Below, one piece after another: positions 48,039 through 59,615 of a DNA stretch of 64,000 nt. Numbering within the stretch: position 1 is the stretch's first letter; the number at the start of each line of letters is the position of its first letter. Where the stretch lies: positions 864,336-928,335 of the forward strand of contig JARUPZ010000035.1 of NCBI GenBank assembly GCA_031213475.1, in the 5' to 3' direction. The position numbers and the translations under genes are program-made. This stretch comes from Nereocystis luetkeana. Lineage: Eukaryota > Sar > Phaeophyceae > Laminariales > Laminariaceae. The notes under the pieces were generated by a model that searched no databases, was not told where the DNA came from, and saw nothing but the letters and a program-made list of their open reading frames with translations.

Positions 48039-48235
48039 CCATGAAACAACCGTAGACGATTGTCTCGACGAATGAGCGATTCGTTGAGTCTCCAACACAA
48101 ATGCTATCAATATCGCTCTCGCGGTAGTGTCACAGGCATCTACGAGCAGACTCTACATATATTCTAAGAGCCAGAGCCCATATAGAGAGACTGGTAGCCA
48201 GACTAGAACAGCAGAGTGTGGGACAACACAAACGT
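48039..48235 (+). repeat. Dispersed repeat family E, copy 2
   Basis: Partner of 44480-44650, with an extra ~25 bp before 'ctaagagccagagccca'. Confidence 0.7.
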
Positions 48236-49384
48236 TCAAAACTGAAAAATCCATAATTGAAAAAAGTGAAAATAAAAGGTTTATCTACCTACTACATGTT
48301 CGACTTGAGAAAGTTGGGATGCCAATCATTATGGGTGGGGACTCACAGCACGCGCCGCTGGCAGGTTTCTGTAAATAAATAAAAACACCACAGCCTTCAA
48401 CAAACTACAGCAAACAGTACGGTAGAGATTCATCTCTCAGATAGAAAGAGGAGTAGTGTAAATCTTCAAAATAAAACAAAAATAATACATCAGAAGAATC
48501 GTGCCCCCGCCCCCTGGTCTCGTACGTTGACAAGACGGACCGCGGCTGACAGGAGCGAAAACAAACGCTCGCCGTTGCCCTGCCACTGCCAAAGCGTCTA
48601 CAGGGGGGATGTTTGGGCCATGTAAGCGCTTCAAAGGAACAAAAAAAATGCTGAGGGCGCCCATGAACCAGATGGAAAATCATAGAAAACAGTAAGACGT
48701 ACTCGTACTTCCGGCGGCAGCGAAAGAGGGCTGGTGACGCGAGCCATCGCAGAGCTACAGACAACAGCAATAGAGCTGCTGCCATAACAAAAATATCCGC
48801 AACACATCCGCAATAACAGCAACAACTCCAACACCCGCGCAAGCGCGCTGTGTGCTATTGTCGTATTCGCGCATACAACACAAACATGACGGCGATGTCT
48901 CGCCGGGGCATGTGCCTCCTTCCATCTCTCCAACACACAAACCAACAAAAGAGGGCGGAAACGAAAAACGTAAAACGAAAATGTTAGGGAGGGGGGAAAC
49001 GAAAACCCAACCTCGAAGAAAAATATCCTTGGTAGGGGGGGGGGGGGGGGGCTCAGTACACAGAATCCGCTGAGCTAACATAGCTCGAAATACCCCCCTG
49101 TGGCATGCAATACCGAACGTAATAAACAAGTGGGGAACCGGAACCCGACTGGGAGGAGGGGACATACTTCGTTGGGGGGCGCTGTACAGCACCCACCCAC
49201 CCACCCACCGAGCTATCTGAGCGAAACTTCTTACTCGTACGTGCAGCATGTATTTTTTTTTTCTCTATTCGTGGCTGTGAGAAGCGGCCACGGGCACCAT
49301 TCGGACCCCTGCCTTGCGCCCTGAACGGTACTGCACGCCGCGGCGTGGCGTTGTCATCGAGCGACGAGGCCAGTCGTCGATTAT

Positions 49385-49535
49385 CGGCCAGCCCGCGAAA
49401 CCGCGGACGCAGGCAGGCTAACCCCATATCCCTAGCCCGAACCTCTGCGAAATTATACCCGGTGCCAGCCCGCGAAACCGCGGACGCAGGAAGGCTAACC
49501 CCATATCCCTAGCCCGAACCGCTGAAAAATTATAC
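49385..49535. repeat. Tandem duplication of a ~77-bp unit
   Basis: 'cagcccgcgaaaccgcggac' through 'ccatatccctagcccgaacc' occurs twice in a row with minor changes. Each unit contains the small palindrome CCGCGAAACCGCGG. Confidence 0.8.
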
Positions 49536-50332
49536 CTGGTACCGGGTAAGTTATTTGCATGCCCTCGCCGCTTCGCTTACGTACTGCGTTGGGCCCAGAG
49601 GGCGATCCTTCAACAAACCGCCTATATATATCTGTGGGACGCTGGCTGAAATGAGCTCGAGGGTGGGTGGTGGCAGACGGTTGCCGCGAAGTGCGTTGAG
49701 CCTTTTCTTCACGGCGCATTTCCTCTTTCTCCGCTAGCTCCCTCTAGAGGAGTGCTGCGGTATACGCACCTCTGCTATCATGCACGGCAGGGTAAGATGA
49801 CGCGGAGCGAAGGAGCAGCAACGGCAGCAGCAGCAGGAGCAGCAGCAGGAGCAGCAGCAGGAGAAACTGCCAACATCGCCAAAGAGTCCGCGCGTAGTCG
49901 GCATCACCTGGTAGCACCGCAGTGAACGCCCACTGCTGCTGCTGCTACCGCTGCAGAATAAACAGCACCAAAGCAGCAGAGCGCAGAAGAACCCGACATG
50001 ACTGCTGTGCTAGGTACATATACTATGAACGACTGCGCGGCGCGTCCCTTTCCTCCTCTCCACTCAACAAAAACTCGAGATTGAGTCATCGGCAATAACA
50101 CGACGCGAGCGCAAGGGAGGCACAGCCTAAATACACCTTTGCCTTCGAGCTACAGAAGGCGCACGAGGGTCCAGCCCGACACCCAAGCAATCACTCGCCT
50201 AATAAAGCCCATCAAACACACAACGACCCGCCAAGACGCCCACCAAAGTCAGCCAAATCGTCCCCCCCCCCCCCTCCCGGAGCGAGCAACCGACAGCTTC
50301 CACCCCCCGCCCCTCGCACCCCCGTTGTGATA

Positions 50333-53300
50333 CTAGTCGAGAGAAACCTCTTTGGTTAACGGGCACTTTCGCGAGCGAATCACGAAGACCTCGTCGCCGC
50401 CGCCACCGCCGCTTGCGGGGTACTCTATCGGCTCCACCTTGGCCCAGACGGCGCCGCCATCACCACTGCCACCGCCGCCGCTGGCATTAGAGCCCCGCCG
50501 CCTGAACAGATTTTCAATCCCCTCGTCCGGCCCGACAGAATCGGCCAGGCCCCGCTCCCCCTGCTCCCACGCACTCGTCGCCCCCCCCGTGTGGAAACCC
50601 CAACTGCCGCCCTCGGGTTGGCCCGCCTGCGGCCAGGCCCGAAGCGGCTCGTCCGGAGCCGGGTTGATGTGCGTGTACGAGAGCGTGCTCCCCTTGGTGC
50701 CGGAGGGCCGGTACAGCCCGAGCGGCACGGCACCCTTGCTGATGAGGTGCCGCACCAAGTACCCGTAGGTTTTGCCGGTGAAGGAGGCGGCCACTCGGAG
50801 CTGGGCGAACTGGCACCTCCCTTCGTTGGCGGCGGAGTCACCGAAGTCGTACTCGGAGGCGGTCGTCGAGCCGCCTCGCTTCTTCTTGCCACCGCCGCGC
50901 TTTCTCGTGCCCTGCGGCGTGTCGGACTCGGCGCCACTGCCCTCGCCATCAGTGTCGTAATCGTTGTCGTCGTCATCGTCGAGGTCGCCGTTGCTACTGT
51001 TGTCGTTCCCGCAACTACCGTCACGGCCACCGCCGCCGTTGACCCCCCTTAAGCCTCTCCCGCCGATGCCGTCGCCTGATACATCTATGTCCTCCTTCGT
51101 GTCACCGTCTTTGGGGTCGCCGCCGCTGCCCCCCTCCTGGGGCTTTATGCTGCCCGAGGCCGTCAGCTGCCGTTGCCACTGCTGTTGCATTTTTCGCCGC
51201 CGTTGCTGCAGGTGCTCTTGTTGCCGCTGCCGTTGCTGCTGCTTTCTTTGCAGCTTCTGCAGCTTCTGCTCCTTCTCTTGCTCTATCTGCTGTGCCGTCA
51301 TCGTCTGGCGCGGGTGAATGTGAAGCACAGTCTCGAAGAATGACAGCACGTGCGCGTTGAAGTACGTCCGCACGGCAAAAACGTCCATGACTTCGCTCGA
51401 GGACAAGTCGCGTGGAATGACGGCGGAGGTCATGGGAGGGTGGATGAGAGGGGGCGCGCGGACATGGGGGGGTGACGGAGAGGACGTTGGAGGGAGAAGG
51501 GGTTTCGGGAAAATTGAATCGGAATGGGGGGGGGGGGGGGAGAGGAGTTGGTAGTCCCTACGATTTCCTAGTCTCGGTTGCCGCACTCAACAAAAGTCGA
51601 CAACCGCCTCGCCGATCGAGCGAACAAAGTAAATCTGGGGGGAGTCATCGCCAAACGGAGGAGGCGTGTACGGAGCGGGTTTGGGGGCTCAAGAAGCCGA
51701 TCGGTTCCATAGCAGAACACGGAATCCTCGAAGAATGGCGTCGCCGGCGGGAGCATCGCAGGGCTGTCGAGTCAGATTGGTTCGAGTTGAGTCGTTCTCA
51801 TTTGTCAGACAATTGGGCCAGTCCATGTCTTTGTTCGATGCATTCACATTCCAACCGGACGACAACGATCAGGGAACTTCTTCCAGGTGGCCAGCTTTCC
51901 ATAAGCGTCCGTCCTTACAACAATGCCACGTAAGACACCAAAAAAATAGCTCTCGCACTGCAGTTCTTACCGACAAACACGAACGTATACCCCACACACG
52001 CAGAAAATGTACCAGGGACACCGATATATACAGCACCCAAGCCAGCGCCCGAACAACAATTGCCCTCCCTCCTCACCCCACCGATGGTCCTACGACTACG
52101 GCCATGCATGATATCGAGTTTACCCCCGTCCCCACCACACCCCACCCCCTTCTCCTGCCTCCGCCCGCCACACCCCTCGCCCGATTTCCCTCCAAATTGA
52201 GCAACTGCTCACTTGATGTCGTCCATACCCGGCCGGCGGCAAACAGCGGCCAGTGCCGGACATCTTGGCTGCTGGGTTCGCCAGCAAGCAACGACTGCCG
52301 AGCGACGCAAGACACGATGTGGGGCCACAAGCGGGGAGGTAAGACGGTGAGGGGATGAGGGGCGGCGGCGGCGGGGGGGGCATTTGTTGCTGACCTTAAT
52401 CGTTAGGCCATTGACCACGCATCCCTTTAGAGACGGAGCAGTCGAGGGAGGGGGGGGGCGGGGGGGGGGGGGGGGTCCTCGATATCATGCATGGCCGTAG
52501 TCGTCTGACCGTAGACCCTCGCATCCCTTCAAAGCCGGGACGGAGCACGTCGGGTTTTCACCGACCAGGCAGACATCGTCAGCACCGTGGCATGAAGAGC
52601 GAGCTGTATTCTACTAAAAACCGCTTGTGAGGCGCGTTGTCTTACATATGGATGACAGCTTCGACGAGGTGATTTAATTTCTGGGGGGGGGGCGTGTACT
52701 CGATAGGAGAGATGTACTCGATCTCATGCATGGCCGTGGTCGTACGACCATAGACCGGTCGCCCCGGTGGTTCAAGTGGTTAACCTCGAATTCTACTTGT
52801 TTGAGTCCTAGGTTCGAGCCCCAGGTGGGTCGGACTTTGACTTTATTTCGCATAACGGGTGAGCTGCATCCTACTAAGAACCACTTTTGAGGCGGACTTG
52901 CATATGGACAACAGCTTCAATGAGTTGATTTATTTTCCGGTGTAGGCATTTACTGAGACAGCAATGGGAGTACTATATAACTGCCTCTTGGGTGCCTTAC
53001 CTTGAACACTACCAGTACGTGATACGAGCATTCCCAATTGTGCGAAGTAAAGGTTCTTTACCTCGCACAAATGATCTAACTCGACAACCGGCTGTGGGCG
53101 ACCGCCACAAGAAAAACAAAAAAAGTACCCTGGTTGTCTAGCTAACGTAGTGAGCGGCATGTTTTAAAGGGTCGTTGCCAACCGACGCCAACCCATCCTA
53201 TATAAAATAGGGTCTGGAGGGGGGGGGGGAGAGGCAGGGGTGAAGTCGTCAAGGCCTACATTTCCTTCCCTTAGGATTTGCCGGGCCCCGGACCCGTGAG

Positions 53301-56300
53301 CCACCACAATAGGGATATACAGCAGCAAAAAAAAGTATGAGGCTCTTCTTCAATTTGGAGGAGCCCCAACATGACCACTTTCTGAAGGGAAAAAAATAAT
53401 AACATGACCAGGGTGACCAAACCCGATCCACAATAAAAAAAAATCCGATGGGTCAAGGTTATCCACCCAATAATACTTTTTTGAAGAAAGATCGTCGGTC
53501 CATGAAATTAAATACCGGGTACTAGCCCCTCGCTCGATCGAGGAGCTGTCTGCGTCAGTGAGAAATGCTTGGGATATACTGTAATCAAGTAAAAACATTA
53601 CCGTAGGCACGGGTCCACCCCCCACGCGCAATAAAAACTCGGACCGACCACTTGGGGGGTGAGAGTATGAAGGGGAGGGGGGGGGGGGGGGGGGGCGGGG
53701 GGGGGGGGGTGGGATGTAATCATTTTTTGCTCACCTTGGTAGTTTAGGCATTGACCACCCATCCCTTTCTGGACAGAGTACCCGCCCTACTTCCAATGGC
53801 GACAGGGGTTAACAAAACATTTTGGATACCTCTCGTCCAACCGTTGAGGTTATCCAGCTACCAAACAAGTTTACGTTTAAGCAAAGCGCTTCTTTTCTTG
53901 AGGAGGACTTGGTTGGGGGAGATGGGGAGGGGGGGGGGGGGGGCGTATTCATGTCATGCACGGCTGTAGTCGTACGACGATAGACCCACGCATCTCTCGA
54001 TGCCGCAACGGAGCACGTCGGGTTTTCATCGACCAGGCATGAACATTGCTTGCTTGCACCAAGCTTTGCGAAGCACCGCGAAGCGTTGGGTGAGGCGCAT
54101 GAAGGTTGAGAGATGCATTATACTAGGAACCGCCTGTGAGGTGGCCTGTCTTGCATATGGATGACAGCGTCGGATGAAGTGGTTTGTTTTCTGGTGTGGG
54201 GGTGGTACATGTGAAATAACAAGGAATGTACAGATGTATCTAAAAAATCGCGACCTGAACTGAATGACATTCAACAACAATCTACAGCTTATACAGTGCC
54301 TGAGCATGGTCGTGGGATCGCTCGGCGGTCTGGGTGAATTTATTCGGGAGTTTAAAATATATATATATGTATATATATATATTGTCTCCGTGTTACACCT
54401 ACAGTAATCCGGGACGGAGGGAGGGGGCGTGGGAGGGTGCCGCGTCGCAACGAAGCATTGCACGGTGTGGGGTCCGTGCAATCTCACTCGCACGCTCCGT
54501 ACACATGGACGGTAGGGCAAACTCGGCCCAGTGCCCGAACGATCGTACGCAGCAACAGCAACATCAATACCAACACCACCAACCCCACCGCCACCGACAA
54601 CAACACAAGCAACAACAAACACAACAGGAAAAAAACTGCATGCCAAACAGCTAAAAACTAGCATATATATATACAAGCGGCGTCGCCGGTGGCTTGGCAG
54701 GTGGTCCGCGTGCCTATCAAGATCAATTTCGTGGGTTCAAGTCTCACCGAGTGCTTGCTCGTAGGGGATTTTTCTTGCTTAAACAATTGACTAGCGGAAA
54801 GCGCGAGAGCGTGAGTTAGCTAATCATTCGATAAAAAAATCGACGAGCAGAGGGAATGCTGAACCCTATGCGCGACAAAAAATTAAAAGGCACGTACCGG
54901 GAGGGAGAAGGGTGGACACCTGTGACCACGGTTTGTCCAGAAGCTCGTTGAGGGTAAAGCCTCCTACGAGACAGGCTGGAAAGTAAAAGTGATGATAAAA
55001 ATAAAATGAAATAAAATAAATGGTATATACAACACCCTGAAACTACACTGGGTTAGCTTGTTTGTCGACGACCCAACCGGCACCCTCTCTCTCTCGGGTA
55101 TCACACCAACAAGACTAAACAAAAACATCAATATCCCTACAAGAAGCCGGTTGGGTGGCTCGTTAACGCCACCACTGCCGTTGCCATACAAAGCAAAGGA
55201 GGCCTTCGGCAGGGGGTCTATACTTGGATACTCTACATATACCAGGTATACATATACCCCCTCCCCTCCGGGCAGAATTGCAGCAACGGGTCTACAGTAG
55301 CATCGGCCATCTTGGAAGAAAAACAGATTTGAAAAAAAGAAATCCAGCTGAAAATGTGTATAGATGATGTTGAAAAACAAAGTGCCTGCTCAGTACGTAC
55401 GTAGCCTACGTAGGCGTTCGTCGTCTATCTATCGTGGGAAAGTTTCGAGAAATATTATAGTGTACCCTTCCCGCCCCGCCTGGAACAATGAAATAAGCCT
55501 CTGCATCTGATTTCAGGTTTCTTACCAGAAGGCCGATACTGTGTACCAGGTATATAGATGTTGGGGGCCGCATGCAAACGCGAGCGACGCACCTCGTCTC
55601 CGAAGCGGGTGCTTGCGAGATAGGGGAATGTTTCCTCCACCCCCCCGAGAACGACGCCGCTGTAGTAGATGCTGTTGTCCTTCGAAAGGTCGAGCAGGAC
55701 CTTCCGGACGGGGGAAAGCAAACAAAAACCGAAGTCAAACAAAAGGGGGGGGGGGGGGAGGGGGGGGGGCGCGAGGGCGACAGTTGTGATCCTGGCTTAG
55801 TATATGAAGTTGTCCTTCGATAGGTCGATCAGAACCTTCCGGAGGGGGGGGGACGTAACGAAAGCAAACGGAAGCTAGCAAAAAACGGACCCACGGGGGA
55901 GAAGGGGGCGGGAACGCAAGGGCAACAAATACAATTCTGGTTTGAGCAACCATTTTTTTCTGTCTCGTCACGCACGAAGAAACATCGATATCATATCATA
56001 GAGGCGGGCGAGAAGCCACAGGCAGAAGGGGCAAACACGCAAAAAAAAACTATGAACTACCCTAACCACCCCAACCAACCAATGAAACAAAAACCAACTG
56101 ACCAAGAACACGCCTACGCTGTGGATTATGGGTTTTAGTTCGCATGCACCGCACCGCACCGCAGCACGCCGCACCTTCGGACGGGGCTGTCCCATCGGGA
56201 TCTCCTCCAGCACCTGCTCGAGCTCGAACGAGGCCAGGAGTACCGTCGTGTCATCCGCCCGGACCGCCAGGAGTATCACGGACTCAGCCTGGAAACCCAA

Positions 56301-59101
56301 AGAGGCCGCGCGGGGGGGGGGGGGGGGGAGGGGATGGCGAGGGACCGGAGGGTATGAAGAGCACATTAATTGGGAAGGACGGGGAAGAGAAGAGAGGAGG
56401 GGGGTGTACTCAGAATCATGCATGGCAGGGAAGGAGAAAGAAAAAGGAGGGGGGGGGGGGGGGGGGGGTGTACTCGATAGGAAATATGTACTCGATCTCA
56501 TGCATGACCGTAGTCGTATGACCATAGACCCTAGGGAGGGAGGGCGGAGGAAGGAGGAGGGGGGGGGGGTTATGCTTGCGAGCGAGAAGAGGCCGTGTTC
56601 GTGTGAACACCTCCTATCCTGAAGCGGTGCCTGTGCCTGCACAACCTAGACTACCGTACATTACACCATAAAGAAGACTACACTGCGGCGAACGCCATGA
56701 AAGAAATCTATAATACAGCATACCATCATCATACCAGGTGTGCACCATCAGTACCGCGTTCACTCACTCCGTAACCCCCTCGCCTGCCCCTTTCCCACCC
56801 TTCTGTCTTCCGTACCAAATAAAGCGCCGCCTGCGAGGCCAGACTCGGACCTGACCTGAGCAACACGGGCCTCCTCTAGCGTCAACTTGTCCTGAGTCCG
56901 CCCGAACACGTGGTAGATCTTGGTGATATTCAGGCTCATCTCGTCGAATTTGCACTCCACAAGGCGTTCCCTCAGCTGGAAAAACGACTCCTGCGGTTCC
57001 CAGAAAGAAGGCGAAGAAGAAAGCGGCCGACGGGTCGTTATCTCATTGGCCGATAAGGACGAAATAAGCTTCATCTTATAGGTCGATCAGGGCCAAGCGG
57101 GGCGGCGGGCTACTAGGGTGTTTGCCTGCGATAATCAAATATGGTTGGTTTATAAAAGTATTTCAAAACCGACGAACATGAAGGAGCTGATTGGCTCAAA
57201 CAGATCGAACCCGAAGGCGCTACAATGCCACTCAGAAGTTGCTCCGTTTTAGCTAACCAACCCCAAGAATGCTCGCAAGTATGTTAAAAACGTCATTATT
57301 GGCCACCACTTTTTCGCACAGCAACTCGTTTTCCGTGGGCTGGGATTGCTATCATACGCTAATCTGCCCCTAAACAAGTGTAAGGAGTGTTTTGACTCAA
57401 TATTAATATATAAAATGCCCTTACATCTGGGGACAGAGCAGTGCGGCAGGGAGCAGACTACCAAAAACCCCACCCCAACCAAATAATTCCGCAAACACGC
57501 TATTACCCTTCCCATTGGTCAACGACAGCGAAATCGGTGCGCTCTCATTGGTCGACCAGAGCGACGGCGGGTCTCGTATTTTGATCAACCATGGCGAAAG
57601 CGGTGCGCGGGCTCACATTTTTTTCTCGCTGGACGACGAGGGCATACGAAATCAGCGGGCCATTGGAACCACGACTGCGAGCGGGTGCAAACTTTCACTA
57701 TTTCATTGGTTCACTTCACAGTATTCCACCACCCTGTGGTGCGTAACTAACTCAGCATCGCCGGTCTGCGGCGTGTGGTCAACGTTACTATCGTGCTCGT
57801 TTTTTCCTCCCCCTTTTTAATTTCCGCCTCTCTCAAGCCTTAAACGAGGCACAACATTCTGGCAGCGACTACAATGACCATTTTTAATATTCCACTCCAG
57901 AGTCCAAACGGGTTCTATATCAACGTGGATGCGAGCGTATATGGTCGTGCGACTACGGCCGTGTTATCACACGAGTACCCCCCCCATCATAAAATCTCTT
58001 CCTCCGCTTCCACACACCACACTACCTTGTCCTCAGTGACCACCACGATGGGCTTGTAGGGGCGCTGGCGGCGGAGCGCGAATATGTAGTGCTGGAGCCG
58101 AGCGCGGTCGCCGACGAGGACGATGTGGTCCTTTAGTCCCGGAGGAACGGAGGACGTGTGCAACCGAAGAGCTTCGGAGATATCGTTCGAGATCGCGACA
58201 ACCTTTGTTCCCGGAGGGAGCCCGGGTAAGAGGGGAGAAGGGGGCGTGGGCGCGGGGGGGGGGGGGGGAGGAAGGACGGGAGGGGAGGTGGCACGAAATA
58301 AGAGGGAGGTGTGGATGGAGAGGGGGCAAGACGTGGTCGGCGAGAACGCGAATAACGGACACGGCACAAACGAACGATGGACTTGTTGTTTCGACCTCAC
58401 AATGTCCACAACCTCGGGGGATATTTCGTACAGTAGGGCGCGTGACAACAACCAGGAACGTTCACCACGCGCGTGTGTGTCTGTGGCGGGTGGCTTCGTT
58501 GTCGACGTGCGACAACGACAAAAAAGTGTACTGCATGACTGCTGTCGTGCGTAGTGACTACTGAACGCTTGAACGGGTTGTTGTTCTAGTGAATCAATAT
58601 ATTCCTTGAGGCTTCCTTCAACCTTAACAACTTCAAGTTCGAGAACGCGGCACAAGCGTGCCGCCGCGCAGTGGCTATGCAGCCCACCAAACGCCTGGGC
58701 TGCACAAGGTGTCCAAAACAAAACGATGCCTCGTCGCATGATCGCCGGTATACCCCTCCCGCCCTCCCCCCGCCGGCCCCATCCTCAACCCCCCCCCCCC
58801 CCACCACCACCACCCGTCCCTTGCTCGCCTCGCGGAAACCCAAGCGCGGGCGCCCTCCGTTCCTCAGGATTTTTGTGATCGACCTGCCATACTGCCCGCG
58901 ATCTTGACGCCTCAACTTCAGCTTACTGCGCCCTTGCTTGCGAGCAACCTTGCGACGCGCGAACAGGAGCAAGACGTTTGCCAATATCACATATATTTCC
59001 AACCACGCCGACGACCACCACCGTCACCACCACGACCACCACCAACACAGCCACCACCAACACCCATCGAAACCTCCACAATCAACAACACTATCAAAAA
59101 C

Positions 59102-59151
<50 letters not shown>

Positions 59152-59317
59152 CGCTTTGAGCCAGCCACCGCCGAAACCCGCCGGTTGCACCTTGTCGAAG
59201 AAAGCGGGAGGGTCCTGCTCCCCCTCTTTGCCATCGATGTCGAGATCTCGCAGCTGTGCCCGCGCCCGCTTGAGGGCGCCGAGGGCGTGTGTCCAGTCGA
59301 TCTCGTCTTCTTCGAAT
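50333..59317 (-). CDS. BK/Slo-like calcium-activated potassium channel, RCK region (3' part of gene)
   Basis: Seven minus-strand exons: 59317-59191, 58891-58814, 58202-58026, 56990-56856, 56288-56175, 55700-55593 and 51390-50333 (stop 50335-50333). Together they encode about 600 residues of a cytosolic C-terminal RCK module. Seen: the Rossmann start GLKDHIVLVGDRARLQ, PIVVVTEDK|ESFFQLRERL, IYHVFGRTQDKLTLEEARV, AQ|AESVILLAVRADDTTVLL, PK|VLLDLSKDNSIYY, ASTRFGDE, VFAVRTYFNAHVLSFFETVL, and TGKTYGYLVRHLISKGAVPL then GLYR. The last block parallels the 'TYGRLF..L......IPIGIYR' block of animal Slo channels. All joins are phase 0 except the last, which fits best if exon 6 ends at 55589 (donor GTCGCT). 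The pore and voltage sensor would lie beyond the right edge. The final exon carries a ~160-residue low-complexity insert. Another RCK protein cannot be fully excluded. Confidence 0.72.
52080..52140 (+). repeat. Family A repeat, tail fragment
   Basis: 'gtcctacgactacggccatg' to 'gatatcgagtttacccccg', in the last intron of the channel gene. Confidence 0.6.
52378..52440 (-). repeat. Family C repeat fragment
   Basis: 'gcatttgttgctgacctt' and 'cacgcatccctttagagac' after a G-run; a family A copy follows directly. Confidence 0.6.
52446..52690 (-). repeat. Family A repeat, 3' half
   Basis: G-run at 52450-52475, then 'catgcatggccgtagtcgtc', 'cacgtcgggttttcaccgac' and 'gtgaggcgcgttgtcttac'. Confidence 0.75.
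52691..53206 (-). repeat. Family A repeat carrying a tRNA-like segment
   Basis: Starts with a G-run and 'gtactcgataggagagatgt'. After 'gtacgaccatagacc' a tRNA-like block (52760-52838) replaces about 120 bp of the usual element, then family A resumes at 'gtgagctgcatcctactaag' and reaches its 5' end 'accgacgccaacccatcc' near 53205. Confidence 0.75.
52760..52838 (+). other. tRNA-like (pol III promoter-like) module
   Basis: A-box-like TGGTTCAAGTGGTTAA and B-box-like GGTTCGAGCCCC about 41 bp apart, followed by 'gggtcggactttgac'. The acceptor-stem ends do not pair convincingly, so this is probably a tRNA-derived relic rather than a working tRNA. It is unlike the heads of the SINEs at 34007 and 54681. 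Confidence 0.5.
53640..53795 (-). repeat. Long G-tract plus family C repeat fragment
   Basis: About 40 bp of nearly pure G at 53675-53710, then 'tttttgctcaccttggtagt' and 'cacccatccctttctggac', a diverged family C end in minus orientation. Confidence 0.55.
53930..54200 (-). repeat. Family A repeat, 3' half
   Basis: G-run at 53927-53943, then 'catgcacggctgtagtcgta', 'gagcacgtcgggttttcatc' and 'ttgcatatggatgacagcg'. Confidence 0.75.
54681..54995 (+). mobile_element. tRNA-derived SINE, copy 2
   Basis: Same head (TGGCTTGGCAGGTGG and GGGTTCAAGTCTC) and body as 34007-34336, including 'ctagcggaaagcgcgagagc' and 'gaccacggtttgtccagaag', ending in an A-rich tail. It lies in the last intron of the channel gene, on the strand opposite to it. 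Confidence 0.75.
55797..55880 (-). pseudogene. Partial duplicate of a channel exon with a stop codon
   Basis: About 100 bp upstream (on the gene strand) of the exon at 55700-55593 lies a second copy of its intron end and first 12 codons: KVLIDLSKDNFIY then TAA (55799-55797). The intact exon reads KVLLDLSKDNSIYYSG. The copy is cut short and cannot be used as a full exon. Confidence 0.75.
56290..56535 (-). repeat. G-tracts and family A fragments
   Basis: Three G-runs (56312-56330, 56447-56468 and the interval between) with two family A tails: 'gtgtactcagaatcatgcat' and 'gtactcgataggaaatatgt', then 'catgaccgtagtcgtatgac'. The first G-run begins about 20 bp from the acceptor of channel exon 56288-56175. 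Confidence 0.65.
57874..57945 (+). pseudogene. Ty3/gypsy RNase H start, truncated
   Basis: The plus frame IPLQSPNGFYINVDASVYG matches the 'P....F.l.tDAS.yg' opening of retroelement RNase H domains. The homology stops where a family A tail begins ('tatggtcgtgcgactacggc'). A tiny fragment; chance similarity is possible. Confidence 0.4.
57937..57985 (+). repeat. Family A repeat, tail fragment
   Basis: 'tatggtcgtgcgactacggc' to 'acacgagtacccccccc', ending about 40 bp from the splice donor of channel exon 58202-58026. Confidence 0.65.
59095..59152. repeat. (CAA)n microsatellite
   Basis: CAC and CAA triplets (58995-59152, near-pure CAA in the last 40 bp), starting about 40 bp after the splice donor at 59190 on the minus strand. 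Confidence 0.85.
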
Positions 59318-59332
59318 CTATACCGTCAATAG

Positions 59333-59615
59333 TCGCGGGGGGAGAGGGAGGGGGAAGGGGGTGGGTGGGGGGGGAAGGGGGTCAATGGGAAGGGAAAAGG
59401 GAGGGAAGGATAGACGAAAAAAAGGGTAGGGGGACGGAAGGAGAGGCAAAAAGGAAAAAGGGAGGAAGGGGAGCGAAGGGGAGGGGAAGGGGAGGGGAAA
59501 CGCAAGGTAGAGGAAAGGAATGAGAGGGGGAAGGATGGAGAAAAAAAGGCGAGGAGAAAGGAAGGGGAGAGGAAAGCAAGGGGAGGGCAAGGGAAGAAAA
59601 GGGGAGGGAAGATGA
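59333..59615. repeat. Polypurine tract, ~280 bp
   Basis: Almost pure G and A on the plus strand (GGGAAGGGAGG-type units). On the gene strand it is a very long polypyrimidine tract ending about 15 bp before the acceptor of exon 59317-59191. Confidence 0.85.

Larger units (their letters stand above)
42229..50332. other. Intergenic region with repeats only
   Basis: An 8.1-kb stretch between two convergent genes: HMG-CoA synthase ends at 42228 (plus) and the potassium channel ends at 50333 (minus). No exon of a known family was found. A plus frame at 45820-45910 (MAAEAPAVETKGMFSTFSEA, then RPFFPAPSF and a stop) is coding-like but isolated. The 3' UTRs of both genes must lie here; no polyadenylation signal could be assigned. 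Confidence 0.5.
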
